A stretch of DNA of 64,000 nucleotides from Pyrinomonadaceae bacterium (GCA_017983495.1 JAGOBH010000004.1:1-64000), one strand, 5' to 3'; counted from the first letter of the stretch, positions 1-8,380 are shown. The notes: generated by a model from the sequence alone, not told the origin. Made by a program: numbers and translations.

Positions 1-2
1 TA

Positions 3-1199
3 GCATTGATTGCAACTTCAGCCGCCCGGCATGGAATTTCGAACTATTATGCCGACAAGGCTTTCCTTGTGGAATCTCTATCTTTTTCCGAGAACGCTAT
101 CTCATACCAGCCAAGGAACCCATACGCCTACAGGTCAAAAGGGATGATTCTCTTTACAAATAAGGATTATGACGGAGCCGCGGAAGCCTTCGAAAACGCC
201 ATCAAGTTACGCGAAAATGACTATCTTCTCTGGCTCCAGCTCGGCCTTTGCCGTGAGAAGTTGGGTCAGTTTGATGCCGCCGTGGCCGCTTATGAAAGGG
301 CAATCGTCCTCGCACCGAGCTACAGCCAGCCGAAATACAATCTCGGTTTGACGCAGTTCAACAGGGGTCGGTACGACGTGGCATTTCGCATACTCAGCGA
401 GGCCGCCGCAAATGATATAGAACTTTACCCCAGCTTGCTGGATCTGGCAGATACCGCGTTTCGAAACGACCCACACGCGATCGAAAACGCCGTACGGGCC
501 AGCTCATATGACGCAAAGAAGGTGGTAGTGGGCTATCTGATCGGGAAAAACCTGATGACAGACAACATCAGGTCTTTTCTACTGAGCAGCGAACTCGATA
601 AGAAAGACAGGGACGGGTTCATACGATCTCTGATCAACAGAGGGGATTTTCAGATCGCCCGCGAAGTTTGGCTGACAACCGTTAACTTCGACGCGGCCGA
701 TCGGAACCAGTTGATTTTTGACGGCGGCTTTGAGAAGACGAACGAGAGCGATGAAATCGGTTTCGGATGGAAGATCGATCAAACGGCGTCGGCTCTCGTG
801 GTGAGGGTCAGCGAGAAGGAGTTCCGATCAGGCGCTCGGTCCCTGGTGCTCAAATTTGCCGGAGATGTGGAGTTGAATCGAAGACTGATCTCGCAACTAA
901 CGCACGTTTTGCCGCGCCGTAAATATCGGCTGACGTTCTTTTTCCGTTCGGCCGAGATGATTTCCGCCGGGCCGCCCGCGGTGGTGGTTTCCGACGCCAT
1001 GTCGAACAAAACGTTGGCCCGATCCGCCGTCATTCAAACGACGCAGGCCGAATGGAAGGAGTCCGTTGTTGATTTCGAAGTATCCGATACTCAAGCCGTT
1101 GTCATAAGCCTTCAGAGACCGTCCTGTACTTCATCTCCCTGTCCGCTGTTCGGTGAGCTTAGCCTTGACGACTTTTCGCTCGTGGAGATCAAAAAATAG
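3..1199 (+). CDS. TPR protein with C-terminal jelly-roll-like domain, 5' end missing
   Basis: The frame is open to the left edge, so the true start lies outside the window; TTG at 6 is only the first possible start inside it. Two to three tetratricopeptide repeats are visible around residues 35-130, with typical spacing of A, Y and G (for example AAEAFENAIKLR and AAVAAYERAIVLAP). From about residue 240 a beta-rich segment begins with DGGFE, contains FGWKID and ends with LDDFSL. This matches the carbohydrate-binding-like jelly roll that follows TPRs in a family I recall from Acidobacteriota, often next to surface polysaccharide genes. The N-terminal residues may be the tail of a membrane segment. 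A role in envelope or polysaccharide assembly is inference. No intact neighbour helps define its pathway. Confidence 0.7.
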   Translation, partial: ALIATSAARHGISNYYADKAFLVESLSFSENAISYQPRNPYAYRSKGMILFTNKDYDGAAEAFENAIKLRENDYLLWLQLGLCREKLGQFDAAVAAYERAIVLAPSYSQPKYNLGLTQFNRGRYDVAFRILSEAAANDIELYPSLLDLADTAFRNDPHAIENAVRASSYDAKKVVVGYLIGKNLMTDNIRSFLLSSELDKKDRDGFIRSLINRGDFQIAREVWLTTVNFDAADRNQLIFDGGFEKTNESDEIGFGWKIDQTASALVVRVSEKEFRSGARSLVLKFAGDVELNRRLISQLTHVLPRRKYRLTFFFRSAEMISAGPPAVVVSDAMSNKTLARSAVIQTTQAEWKESVVDFEVSDTQAVVISLQRPSCTSSPCPLFGELSLDDFSLVEIKK

Positions 1200-1372
1200 T
1201 GCCTGCGAAATCGGGCTTGAACGCAAAATTGATTCGGCACATTTTTGGTTTGTATTAATTTCGCCTTTTTTTCGCCCTCGAAAGGCGAATTCAGATGAAT
1301 CGTGTCCTTTACGTTACGACGGTTTTCGAGCAGAAATCTCGGGATAAACTCGGAGAAAGGGAGCAACAATGA

Positions 1373-1777
1373 TCGGGCGATCTTCAGAAAGCGCTTGCCA
1401 TTTTCGAAGAACAGTTAACGATGACTAAGATCCAGGCTTTCGGAAAGAATGTCCTTCACTCTTATGAACACCTTGCTAGCACGTTGTTACTTGATAACAA
1501 GCCCGAACAAGCAGTCAAATTTCTCGTGGAATCCGTTGAATGGTCGAAGACAACCGCGGACCCGCACGACCATCCGGCGGCGCTTTTTCAGCTCGCTGAA
1601 TTTGAATTGAAAACGGGCAGGCAAGATGAGGCTGCATTGACAGCAGCCAAGGCCCGGGACGGTTTTCGTGCGATCGGGGACGAATCATGCTCTCTCAAAG
1701 CAGAATCCTTCATAAAACTACACGAACATTCGAGTGAGCACTTGCCAACCTACGATCTCGTTTGGACACTTTTTTAA
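1373..1777 (+). pseudogene. TPR gene fragment
   Basis: The frame is open from just after an in-frame TGA at 1370-1372. It reads GDLQKALAIFEEQLTM before the first ATG at 1421, which is a good TPR helix pair, so the coding similarity runs upstream of the only start codon. A second TPR-like unit follows (HPAALFQLAEFELKTGRQDEAALTAAKA). The ORF stops after 118 residues from the ATG, far shorter than TPR proteins of this kind. I read it as the 3' remnant of a larger gene, perhaps a TPR protein kinase or regulator. It could still be expressed as a short protein from 1421. Confidence 0.5.
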
Positions 1778-1865
1778 GACCGATTAAGTTAGTGAGATTG
1801 TCGAAGTCTACTTTCTACTGGCTACAAATACAGTCGTGGTTGTGAGGTATATGCCTGATACTATT

Positions 1866-1905
1866 GTCCAGTTTATTTGTAAAAAAACTGGACATTTGTT
1901 AGTAT
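1866..1905 (+). promoter_or_regulatory. Candidate promoter and operator of the AbiE-like pair
   Basis: A perfect inverted repeat GTCCAGTTT / AAACTGGAC (1866-1874 and 1885-1893, 10-base gap) lies about 35 bases upstream of the AbiEi-like start. A possible -35 TTGTAA (1877-1882) sits inside the repeat and a possible -10 TAGTAT (1900-1905) follows after 17 bases. AbiEi-type antitoxins are known to repress their own promoter by binding inverted repeats there, so this is a plausible operator. The promoter boxes are weak matches. Confidence 0.45.
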
Positions 1906-1927
1906 TCGGGTATTCTAAGAGTCGGTT

Positions 1928-2653
1928 ATGAGTACGGCAAGAGATATAACGAACACGATCGATAGATTTCCTAAGGGGTATGTATTTACCTACGGGGATT
2001 TTGTTGCGGACGTTCGTAAAAAGGAGGCCGTAATAAAGGCTCTTAACCGAATGGCTGCTTCGGGTAAGATTGCTAAGCTGTCGAAGGGAAAGTTCTACAA
2101 GCCGGAAAGCACTCCGTTTGGGGATCTTCAACCTGACAGAAGGCAGATCGTCAAAGATCTCCTGGAAGAAGATGGAAAGACTACGGGCTATCTGACGGGC
2201 TTGAGCATTTACAATCAGCTGGGATTAACGACGCAGGTTAGCAATACGCTGCAAATCGGGAAAAATCAAATTCGCCCAAGTTTCAAAAGAGAGAGCTATA
2301 CGATCACGTTCATTCAGCAGAAGAACACCATCACAAGAGAGAATATTCCGCTGCTTCAAGTATTGGATGCAATAAGGTACATAAAGAAAATTCCTGATAC
2401 GACGATCGAATCAAGCTGCAAACGGTTTCAGGCAATTCTGAAAGGAGTTTCCGATAAAGACAAAAAATCTTTGGTACGGCTGGCATTGAAATATCCGCCT
2501 GCGACGCGGGCTTTGCTAGGTGCTCTTTTCGAACAGATCCGAAAGACAGATCTAACCGATCGGCTTCTGCAATCACTTAATTCGATCACCAAATACAAAT
2601 TAGAAGGTGGTACAAAAGTGCTCTCAACCGCCGATAAATGGAACATCGTATGA
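1928..2653 (+). CDS. AbiEi-like antitoxin / DUF6088 family transcriptional regulator
   Basis: The 241-residue protein begins with a winged-helix-like region (residues 1-60). The pattern PKGYVFTYGDFVADV...ALNRMAASGKIAKLSKGKFYKP is typical of AbiEi/DUF6088 antitoxins, in which the helix-turn-helix is followed by a beta hairpin with the G-K-F-Y-K-P turn. The rest is the antitoxin domain. In type IV toxin-antitoxin systems of the AbiE kind this protein neutralises the nucleotidyltransferase toxin indirectly and represses the operon. It is followed at once by an AbiEii-like gene: the stop codon TGA (2651-2653) overlaps the ATG at 2650, so the two are translationally coupled. No strong ribosome binding site precedes it. 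Confidence 0.75.
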   Translation: MSTARDITNTIDRFPKGYVFTYGDFVADVRKKEAVIKALNRMAASGKIAKLSKGKFYKPESTPFGDLQPDRRQIVKDLLEEDGKTTGYLTGLSIYNQLGLTTQVSNTLQIGKNQIRPSFKRESYTITFIQQKNTITRENIPLLQVLDAIRYIKKIPDTTIESSCKRFQAILKGVSDKDKKSLVRLALKYPPATRALLGALFEQIRKTDLTDRLLQSLNSITKYKLEGGTKVLSTADKWNIV

Positions 2654-3627
2654 ACCTGCATGAGAATAAAATTCTATTCCGGCAAGCGGTACAGTTTACG
2701 GCCGACCGGTTGAATATTCCTCCGGTTTATGTCGAAAAGGACTATTGGGTCACTTATGTCCTAAACACGATATTTAGCAATGAGATTGGAAAGGAAACGA
2801 TTTTCAAGGGCGGGACTGCATTATCCAAAGGCAAATTGATCGACAGATTTTCAGAAGATATCGACCTGGTCGTACTGCGCAACGAAGGTGAATCGGACAG
2901 CAGAATGAAGGCAAAGCTGAAAAAGATAAGCACACTGGTAGGTTCAATATTGCCGGAGATCGAGACCGAAGGGGTTACTAACAAGCTGGGAATGATCCGC
3001 AAGACTGCCCACACCTAAAGTGAAGAATTACCCGGTGATCTCGGACAAATTCGAGATGTGATCGTACTGGAATCAACTTGGCTCGGGCATTACGAACCTT
3101 CCGCAAACCAATCTCTAAATTCGCTTGTAGGTGAAATGATGGCTAACAACGGACAGGCGGCGACTGCGGAAGAATACGGAATGATCCCTTTTGAAGCCAG
3201 AGTTTTAGATACGACTCGAACCTTTTGCGAAAAGATCATGAGCTTGGTCCGGTTTTCTTACACTGAAAATCCTTTGGAGGACCTTAAAAACAAGATCAGG
3301 CATACATACGACCTGCACAAACTCTTGCATCATGCGAACATCGTCGAATTTTTCAATTCGCCGTCGTTTGACGTAGTGATGCTAAAAGTCGCTAGCGATG
3401 ATGCGGTAAGTTTTCGAAATAATAATCAATGGCTCGTTCATCATCCAAGCGAAGCACGTATCTTCAAAGATCTCGAATCCGTGTGGGGTGAACTAAAGTC
3501 CGTCTATAACTCGGATTTCGCAAGACTGGTTTATGGTGTTCTTCCGAAAGAAGAGGAAATACTGCAATCGTTGGATCTTATCCGGAAAAGACTAAAACCT
3601 AGAACCTGGACCATTGAATCGCTATGA
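2650..3627 (+). pseudogene. AbiEii-like nucleotidyltransferase toxin with an in-frame stop
   Basis: The N-terminal half (2650-3018) has the AbiEii signature FKGGTALSKGKLIDRFSEDIDL, with the GG-x-S-like and D-x-D catalytic elements of minimal nucleotidyltransferases and the upstream EKDYWV motif. It stops at TAA 3016-3018. The same reading frame continues directly after it (SEELPGDLGQIRDVIVLEST) and runs to 3627 with the C-terminal half, including YDLHKL. Without that single stop the gene would be 325 codons, normal for the family. So this is a point nonsense mutation and not a frameshift. The second half could start at GTG 3058 but lacks the catalytic residues. The antitoxin gene upstream is intact, which fits a toxin that was inactivated first. 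Confidence 0.75.
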
Positions 3628-4418
3628 ATGTTGAGGTATGTTGATTCCAAGTCGGCAGCGGAAAAGTCGCGAGCAATTCTTCGATGCTGGGCCTTCGGAA
3701 ACTCTAATCCGTTCATAGCGACCCAAGAAAGACCACCGAAAATTGTGTCATGGATTGTGACATAACCCCTCGAAATTCGACCTTTATTCTCGACGATTTT
3801 CTTTTCGTTCGTTCTCGATGAATTTTGATCTTTGACGTGTTTCTGTGACGCACCGTATACAGCGATCAGTTCCTCCAGTTTCGTCTTCGCGGATTCGATA
3901 AGGATCCCCTCGACGATCTGCTTTTCTCCATTGATTGACTCAAAGTGTGGAAGCGCCTCTCGGGGAATTTTATTTAGTGATTTGGCCTGGAGATTTTTGG
4001 TCATATATCGCTTTTGAATAGCGATATGAACGTGCGGGTTTGCGGTATTGAGATGAACCGCTCCGGCCCACGCGAGTCTTTCGCTATTGAGACTCTTTTC
4101 AAGCTGACTCATCGCGAATCGGGTAATCGCCTTTAGCCCACGCTTACGCACTTCATCTGTAGGGCCCAGACCTTGAAAATCCTCGGGCCTGAATGAGAGC
4201 ACCAAATGATGGAGTTCGTCGTTGGTTGGCCGACCTCTTCCGCAATTTGATTTTAGAAAGTTGTTGGCATTCCGGACGTCCAACCGGTCAGTGAAAGCGT
4301 TGAAGAGTTCACGGCCCTTTTCCGGCTCTTTGTCGGGGTCTATCTTGCTGTGCGCCAGATAGTGTACAAGCCCGCGCGAACTGCCTCTTTTTGACTGGAC
4401 ACTTGCGATGATTCTCAT
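3531..4418 (-). CDS. MOBP-type relaxase, truncated at the C terminus
   Basis: This is the relaxase that would nick oriT and pilot the strand in conjugative transfer. Motif I is RGLVHYLAHSK with Tyr20 as likely nicking residue, in the same context as Y22 of RP4 TraI. The metal-binding histidine motif is HLNTANPHVHIAI near residue 125, with HHLVLSFRPEDF before it. The last roughly 30 residues are encoded by the antisense of the AbiEii remnant (3531-3627), so they are not native relaxase sequence. The gene was evidently cut at about 3628-3650 when the toxin-antitoxin module and the relaxase were joined. The catalytic domain may remain functional. The start overlaps the stop of the upstream gene by four bases (ATGA). 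Confidence 0.75.
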   Translation of the reverse strand: MRIIASVQSKRGSSRGLVHYLAHSKIDPDKEPEKGRELFNAFTDRLDVRNANNFLKSNCGRGRPTNDELHHLVLSFRPEDFQGLGPTDEVRKRGLKAITRFAMSQLEKSLNSERLAWAGAVHLNTANPHVHIAIQKRYMTKNLQAKSLNKIPREALPHFESINGEKQIVEGILIESAKTKLEELIAVYGASQKHVKDQNSSRTNEKKIVENKGRISRGYVTIHDTIFGGLSWVAMNGLEFPKAQHRRIARDFSAADLESTYLNIHSDSMVQVLGFSLFRIRSNDCSISSSFGRTP

Positions 4419-5092
4419 GACGGATCTGTTTCCTTCTTCTGCAACTTAGGCATGGATTCGATCCGCTGTTTGAGGACTGCGACCTTGGTGCGGAGATAGC
4501 TTCGTTCCTTCAAATCGTCGTCGGCGACATGTTCATGAAATAGAAGGCATTTCGTAAGATCTGTCACGGCGTGATCGATCAGTTCCGCCATCGCGGTTGA
4601 AGCTATAACGACGCTATCTTTTCGATCTTTTATATCGGGTGACGCGAACTCAATTAGCTTGGTAAAGACAAGATTCATGGATGAGATCGACATGCTCGAC
4701 ATTGAGTAGATCTCCGTCGCCAGAGACCTCGTAATTCGAGTTAATTCGGATACTGTTTCAAGTTCGGATTCCAGACGTTCAACGCGTTCTTGGATATCGG
4801 CAACATTGCCATTGAGTGAGAGATTAATGGACTCATTGTCACGCCCCTTACTAACAAGCCAGTCAAGCTTCATCTGACACTGCCCTGCCGCGAATTGCTT
4901 CTGTCTGTCGTTCAATGCGAAATGGATCATTCGTCGAACTATCGCGGCCTTGTTCTCTCCGGTTTCCTCTGCGATCTCTTCAAGCTTTCCATGATCTTCG
5001 TCATAGGGCCGGACGCTTATCGGACGACCCTGTTTCGGTTCATTCTTAACTTCAATATTCTTCGCAATTCTTTCTTTGTCACGCTTTCTCAT
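4415..5092 (-). CDS. MobC-like relaxosome accessory protein with ribbon-helix-helix and coiled coil
   Basis: The 225-residue protein has a basic N terminus, then a segment resembling a ribbon-helix-helix DNA-binding fold (RPISVRPYDEDHGKLEEIAEETGENKAAIVRRMIHFAL). After residue 85 it is heptad-like and predicted coiled coil (DIQERVERLESELETVSELTRI). It is directly upstream of the relaxase on the same strand with a 4-base overlap, the usual place for a MobC-type protein that binds oriT and recruits the relaxase. I cannot assign it to a named family beyond that. The candidate oriT lies just upstream of its start. Confidence 0.6.
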   Translation of the reverse strand: MRKRDKERIAKNIEVKNEPKQGRPISVRPYDEDHGKLEEIAEETGENKAAIVRRMIHFALNDRQKQFAAGQCQMKLDWLVSKGRDNESINLSLNGNVADIQERVERLESELETVSELTRITRSLATEIYSMSSMSISSMNLVFTKLIEFASPDIKDRKDSVVIASTAMAELIDHAVTDLTKCLLFHEHVADDDLKERSYLRTKVAVLKQRIESMPKLQKKETDPS

Positions 5093-5474
5093 TTTTCCGG
5101 TTTTTGTTGTGCCGTTTTGTCACCAACTCGTCGTTTTGTAATTTTTCGGGCAGATTGGAGCTGAGCAAAGCACGTGCCTTTAATGAGTTTTTCGCTTAAT
5201 TTTCGGTTTGTAATTTCGGTGACAAGGCGTAAATCAATGTAAGTAATAGGTTTATGCGAATTACAATGGTTGGATTCTGGTCTATCCTGTCATACACCTG
5301 CAGCTGTAATTTTCATTTTTTAGAAGGCACCTCGAACCGCCTCTTTTTCTACGCCAAAAGTGGTGCTCCTACACACCGCCCCTTGCGATAAAATTCCGCT
5401 GCTCTCTGTTACGGCACGCTGATTGATCTCTTCTTTGTGTCAGTTATTTTACCGAAGCAAAGGAGACTAATTTA
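5093..5474. other. Candidate oriT region between divergent genes
   Basis: This 382-base intergenic stretch separates the mobC-like/relaxase pair from the small plus-strand gene. It contains TATCCTGT at 5283-5290, which fits the consensus YATCCTG/Y nic site of IncP/VirD2-type (MOBP) relaxases, with the cut expected after G5289. The heptamer AATTACA (5239-5245) and its inverse TGTAATT (5305-5311) flank the site. An 8-base inverted repeat TTGTCACC / GGTGACAA lies at 5117-5124 and 5218-5225. Near-direct repeats TTTGTAATTTTTCGG and TTTGTAATTTCGG occur at 5135-5149 and 5207-5219. The position next to a MOBP relaxase supports the call. Confidence 0.55.
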
Positions 5475-5732
5475 ATGAGCGATCAGCGTAATATCACCCC
5501 CTCTTCAAAACCCAATCTCGAGCGGCCGCTGCTGCAGATCAACCGCCTTACTTACGTGAAATTGAATACCAGAGTACTCGAAGCAACTGAGCAGAAACTG
5601 AAGCAGTATCTAAAATTCGCAACCGTCAACATGAACACCGAGATCACGAATGACGATGTTGTCGAGTACGCGCTAAACCACCTTTTCGAACGCGATCCCG
5701 CATTCAAAAGCTGGCTTAAAATTAAGACTTAG
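5475..5732 (+). CDS. Small hypothetical protein of the mobile element
   Basis: The 85-residue ORF has a good ribosome binding site (AAGGAGA, 10 bases before the ATG). I do not recognise the family. The middle (RLTYVKLNTRVLEATEQKLKQYLKF) followed by NMNTEITNDDVVEYALNHLFERDPAFKSWL looks like a beta strand plus two helices, as in ribbon-helix-helix proteins, with the typical VVEYALNHLF second helix. A DNA-binding role in the relaxosome or in control of transfer is inferred from that shape and from its position across the candidate oriT from mobC. No signal peptide or membrane segment is present. Confidence 0.5.
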   Translation: MSDQRNITPSSKPNLERPLLQINRLTYVKLNTRVLEATEQKLKQYLKFATVNMNTEITNDDVVEYALNHLFERDPAFKSWLKIKT

Positions 5733-5742
5733 AAAGGAAACT

Positions 5743-6396
5743 CTAGGCAGAAAAGGCTGAAGGAAGGGATCCGATGCGGTCCAAATTTGCAGCCGGAACG
5801 AATGACTGATCGGCTATTCCGTATCTGGAAACAACCTTCTCAAGCTCCATCTCAAAATCACGGATGTCGAACTGTTCGGTACCATTAGAAAGATGACCGG
5901 ACAGTTCCTCCAGATCCTCACCCGACAGATCGCTGCAAACTTTTGCCGAACTGCGAGCCAGACGGTCTGCCACTTCTTGAAAAGCTTCTCCGGAATGACC
6001 TCTTGCCCAACGCCACGAGATGTGATGACCGTAACAGGCTTTCACGAGATGCGTCCAGAACAGACGATTAGTACGCATTCTGTTGCGACCTGCCATCGTG
6101 TCGATAACATATCTTGAATCTGATACGATCTCGACCCGGCAGGAGCGATGCAGTTGTTCCAAAGCCTTTATACACGCAAGTATTTCAGCCTGCTGATTGG
6201 TAACCTGTCCTAGGTATTTGGCTACCAATTTGATCTCTAGGCGATTGTGATCAATCATCACCGCGCCGCATCCCGCCGACTCGTGAAACGCACCATTTCT
6301 CAAGCATGACGCATCGGCATAGATCCTCACTAGAGGCGTATAGTCATCCGCACTTCTGATACCGCTTTTGTTTTCAAGTAACCTTACACCACTCAT
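5743..6396 (-). CDS. Ribonuclease H (RNase HI-type)
   Basis: Residues 22-155 form an RNase H fold. All four acidic catalytic positions can be seen: D in RIYADASCL, E in NQQAEILACIKAL, D in VSDSRYVIDT, and D in EVADRLARSS. The enzyme degrades the RNA strand of RNA/DNA hybrids. The 217-residue length exceeds bacterial RnhA (about 155). The extra C-terminal 65 residues are acidic and I do not recognise them. The gene is followed upstream (on the same strand) by ssb, so the two form a small DNA-metabolism unit of the mobile element. It has the same short-spaced convergent arrangement with the 5475 gene. Confidence 0.8.
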   Translation of the reverse strand: MSGVRLLENKSGIRSADDYTPLVRIYADASCLRNGAFHESAGCGAVMIDHNRLEIKLVAKYLGQVTNQQAEILACIKALEQLHRSCRVEIVSDSRYVIDTMAGRNRMRTNRLFWTHLVKACYGHHISWRWARGHSGEAFQEVADRLARSSAKVCSDLSGEDLEELSGHLSNGTEQFDIRDFEMELEKVVSRYGIADQSFVPAANLDRIGSLPSAFSA

Positions 6397-6475
6397 TGTC
6401 CACCTCTTGTTTTTTCAACTGAAAAATGGGGCAAAGCTCTGAGGCCTTGCCCCTTGTTGGCGAAGAGAATCTATC

Positions 6476-6919
6476 TCAGAATTGATCGACAAATGGCTCT
6501 TCGACGGGCGTCTCAGGAGCAGTCGAGCCGGTGTAGTCCGGGACATTAGGCTCGTCGCTGCTGCTGGTCGATGCCGATCCTTCCTGATCATTCCCACGGT
6601 TAGAACCGACGAACTCAAACGAGAACAACGATACCTCGGCACCGGATCTGGGTTCTCCCTTGTCCGTACTCCAGGGGCTGAACGAGAGCCTGCCGTGAAC
6701 AAGCAGAGACGTTCCCTTCTTTACGTGCTCGGCTATCGTCTCAGCCGTCTTGCCGAATGCGACTACGTTGAACCAGTGTGTGACTTGAACACGACCTTCG
6801 GGACTGTTCTTGAAAGAGTTGGACGCGATTGGAAAGGTCGCGACCGGCGTGCCCTTTTCTGTATATCGCAGGCTCACATCGCGGCCTGTGTTTCCGAGTA
6901 TCGAGATATTTGCTGACAT
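6476..6919 (-). CDS. ssb: Single-stranded DNA-binding protein
   Basis: The start is set at ATG 6919, residue 21 of the longest frame, because SSBs begin with M-x-x-x-N-x-x-x-x-G and a GGAG motif lies 12 bases upstream. The OB-fold covers residues 1-105 (ISILGNTGRDVSLRYTEKGTPVATFPIASN, then THWFNVVAFGKTAE and VHGRLSF). The linker is Ser/Pro/Glu rich. The C-terminal tip reads EEPFVDQF instead of the usual acidic DDDIPF, so the contact point for host partner proteins is altered. This is common in plasmid and element-borne SSBs. It sits with an RNase H and mobilization genes, and is therefore probably the element's own copy and not the host's. Confidence 0.88.
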   Translation of the reverse strand: MSANISILGNTGRDVSLRYTEKGTPVATFPIASNSFKNSPEGRVQVTHWFNVVAFGKTAETIAEHVKKGTSLLVHGRLSFSPWSTDKGEPRSGAEVSLFSFEFVGSNRGNDQEGSASTSSSDEPNVPDYTGSTAPETPVEEPFVDQF

Positions 6920-7054
6920 GGAATTTTCTTGCTCCTTTTTTGGTTTAGTATTTCTCCGAATGGAACGGCAGTTGGCCACTTAAGACAGTACTTTGAGGCG
7001 AACTGCTTACCGGGCTGGCCACCGCTCCTTTCGTTATGTACTCCTCAACAACTT

Positions 7055-7639
7055 TCAGGCCGAAGGCACAACCTGGACATGTGATCTTTGAGTTGCCGGT
7101 TGCGCGAAGAGGCTCCTCTGGATCGTGCGACTGGTGAGTACGCTCTCGCTCAGCTCCACTTCCCGTGCCCTAACGGCATCCCAAAGTTTCTGTTTCTCCT
7201 GACGCTTAAATAACTTCGCCTCGGCGTCGTTATAGAGTCCGAACTTCAGGAACCGAAGCTGTCCGTGGGTTGCTCTTTCGATCTTTCGCAGCCATTGTCT
7301 AGCCTCTTTTGAAAGCTGTCCCTTGAGCCTCACCTCCTGAGATTTTGCGACAGTGTTGAGAGCCGTGAACTCCTTTAGGGAAAGCCTCTTCTGGTCCTTA
7401 AAATCCGCGTATGCTTTCTTCTTCAGATCGGCTACGTCGGCTGTATCGGTCGTGCCCCGGATCGCAAGATAGGTTTCCTGATAGGCTTCGTGGCGAAGGC
7501 TTCGCAGATGGAAATCGGAGTATTGACGCTGCCACAAAAGACGCAGGACCGAAGCCGCGTATTGCATCTCTTCGAAGTCCGGATTGATCTCCTGATCTAC
7601 GAGAATCTCGATGCTGCTTCCCTTGCCGAATGAATAGAT
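7055..7639 (-). pseudogene. Unrecognised basic helical protein, 5' end lost
   Basis: The longest frame on this strand runs to 7933, but its first 98 residues are the antisense of the plus-strand E2-like gene and look unnatural. From about 7639 the sequence looks like a real protein: helical, rich in Lys, Arg and Glu (LKKKAYADFKDQKRLSLKEF and KLFKRQEKQKLWDAVRAREVE). No start codon occurs at the point where coding character begins; the first ATG is at 7567 (MQYAASVLRLLW). I do not recognise the family. One possibility, which is only inference, is a detached C-terminal part of a mobilization protein, because the relaxase at 3531-4418 lost its own C terminus. It shares a broken 5' end with the next gene. 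Confidence 0.45.
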
Positions 7640-8380
7640 GCGGCGTGCCGAACGGACCGCTACCCGGCTCTGACCCTGATCAGCGAAGGAAGCGATGCGT
7701 CCTGCATGGCCGTATGGGAAGGCTGGCTCCAGCCGATCGGCTCGCTTCGGGACTTCGACCTGATCATCAACGATCTGCACTATATCCGTCCCATCATGAT
7801 CGGCGAGGACGGCGAGATCCTCCACAACCCGCGATGCAAAGGGCCACACGACAAGCCGTCGATCCGCAAGCACCTGAAACGCCCAAACCGCAGTTTCAAA
7901 GTGCGGATCGAACACGCCGGCGGCTCGAAACATCCTCGGGCTTTCATGCTAGACCCGGTACTCGTGCGGCGACCGGGCGATCACACGTTTGGCGACGGAG
8001 CGAGCTGCGCCTATCCTGCGTGGGAAGACGTATGGGAATGGCAGCGAGATACAGTTGCGGACTTCACGGATCACGTGCTCGTATGGCTAGTGAAATGGAA
8101 TGTGTTCGACGCGACGAACGGCGCGCTGTGGCTTGGCCTTGTAATGAACCACGATTCGGTCTTCCTCGCTGCCACCGTCAACCCCAATAGCCAGTGCTGG
8201 TGCGGCAGCGGCAAACGCTACGCGGAATGCCACCGCACCGGAGACATGCTCACCGCCGAAGCCGAACTGCGCGCCAACCTGGAAGCCAAAAGTCTACTGA
8301 TCCGAACCTCTTTCTTCGAGAGAACGAATATCGAGACTCTGTTTCGATTTCACTCAGATCAGCGATATTTGAGGTTGTGA
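7634..8380 (+). CDS. Bacterial E2-like (ubiquitin-conjugating-fold) protein with SEC-C motif, start unclear
   Basis: From ATG 7706 the protein has 224 residues, but family-like sequence (RYPALTLISEGSDASC) extends upstream in frame to about 7658, and the frame opens after TGA 7631. No ATG precedes it, so the 5' end may be lost. The core PVLVRRPGDHTFGDGASCAY followed by a W-rich helix pair and ALWLG fits the prokaryotic E2-like families found with E1/JAB genes. The candidate catalytic Cys is C101 counting from ATG 7706. A SEC-C zinc motif follows: C164, C166, C175, H176 (CWCGSGKRYAECH). E2-like proteins transfer ubiquitin-like proteins in bacterial conjugation systems with antiphage roles. No E1, JAB or ubiquitin-like gene is near, so this copy is an orphan. 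Confidence 0.55.
   Translation: MDAACRTDRYPALTLISEGSDASCMAVWEGWLQPIGSLRDFDLIINDLHYIRPIMIGEDGEILHNPRCKGPHDKPSIRKHLKRPNRSFKVRIEHAGGSKHPRAFMLDPVLVRRPGDHTFGDGASCAYPAWEDVWEWQRDTVADFTDHVLVWLVKWNVFDATNGALWLGLVMNHDSVFLAATVNPNSQCWCGSGKRYAECHRTGDMLTAEAELRANLEAKSLLIRTSFFERTNIETLFRFHSDQRYLRL

Noticed and set aside
3016..3018. TAA as a recoded codon in the toxin
   Set aside because: TAA is not used for selenocysteine or pyrrolysine; nonsense mutation is the simpler reading.
7630..8190. Plus-strand 186-codon frame, Arg-rich
   Set aside because: It is an out-of-frame reading of the E2-like gene.
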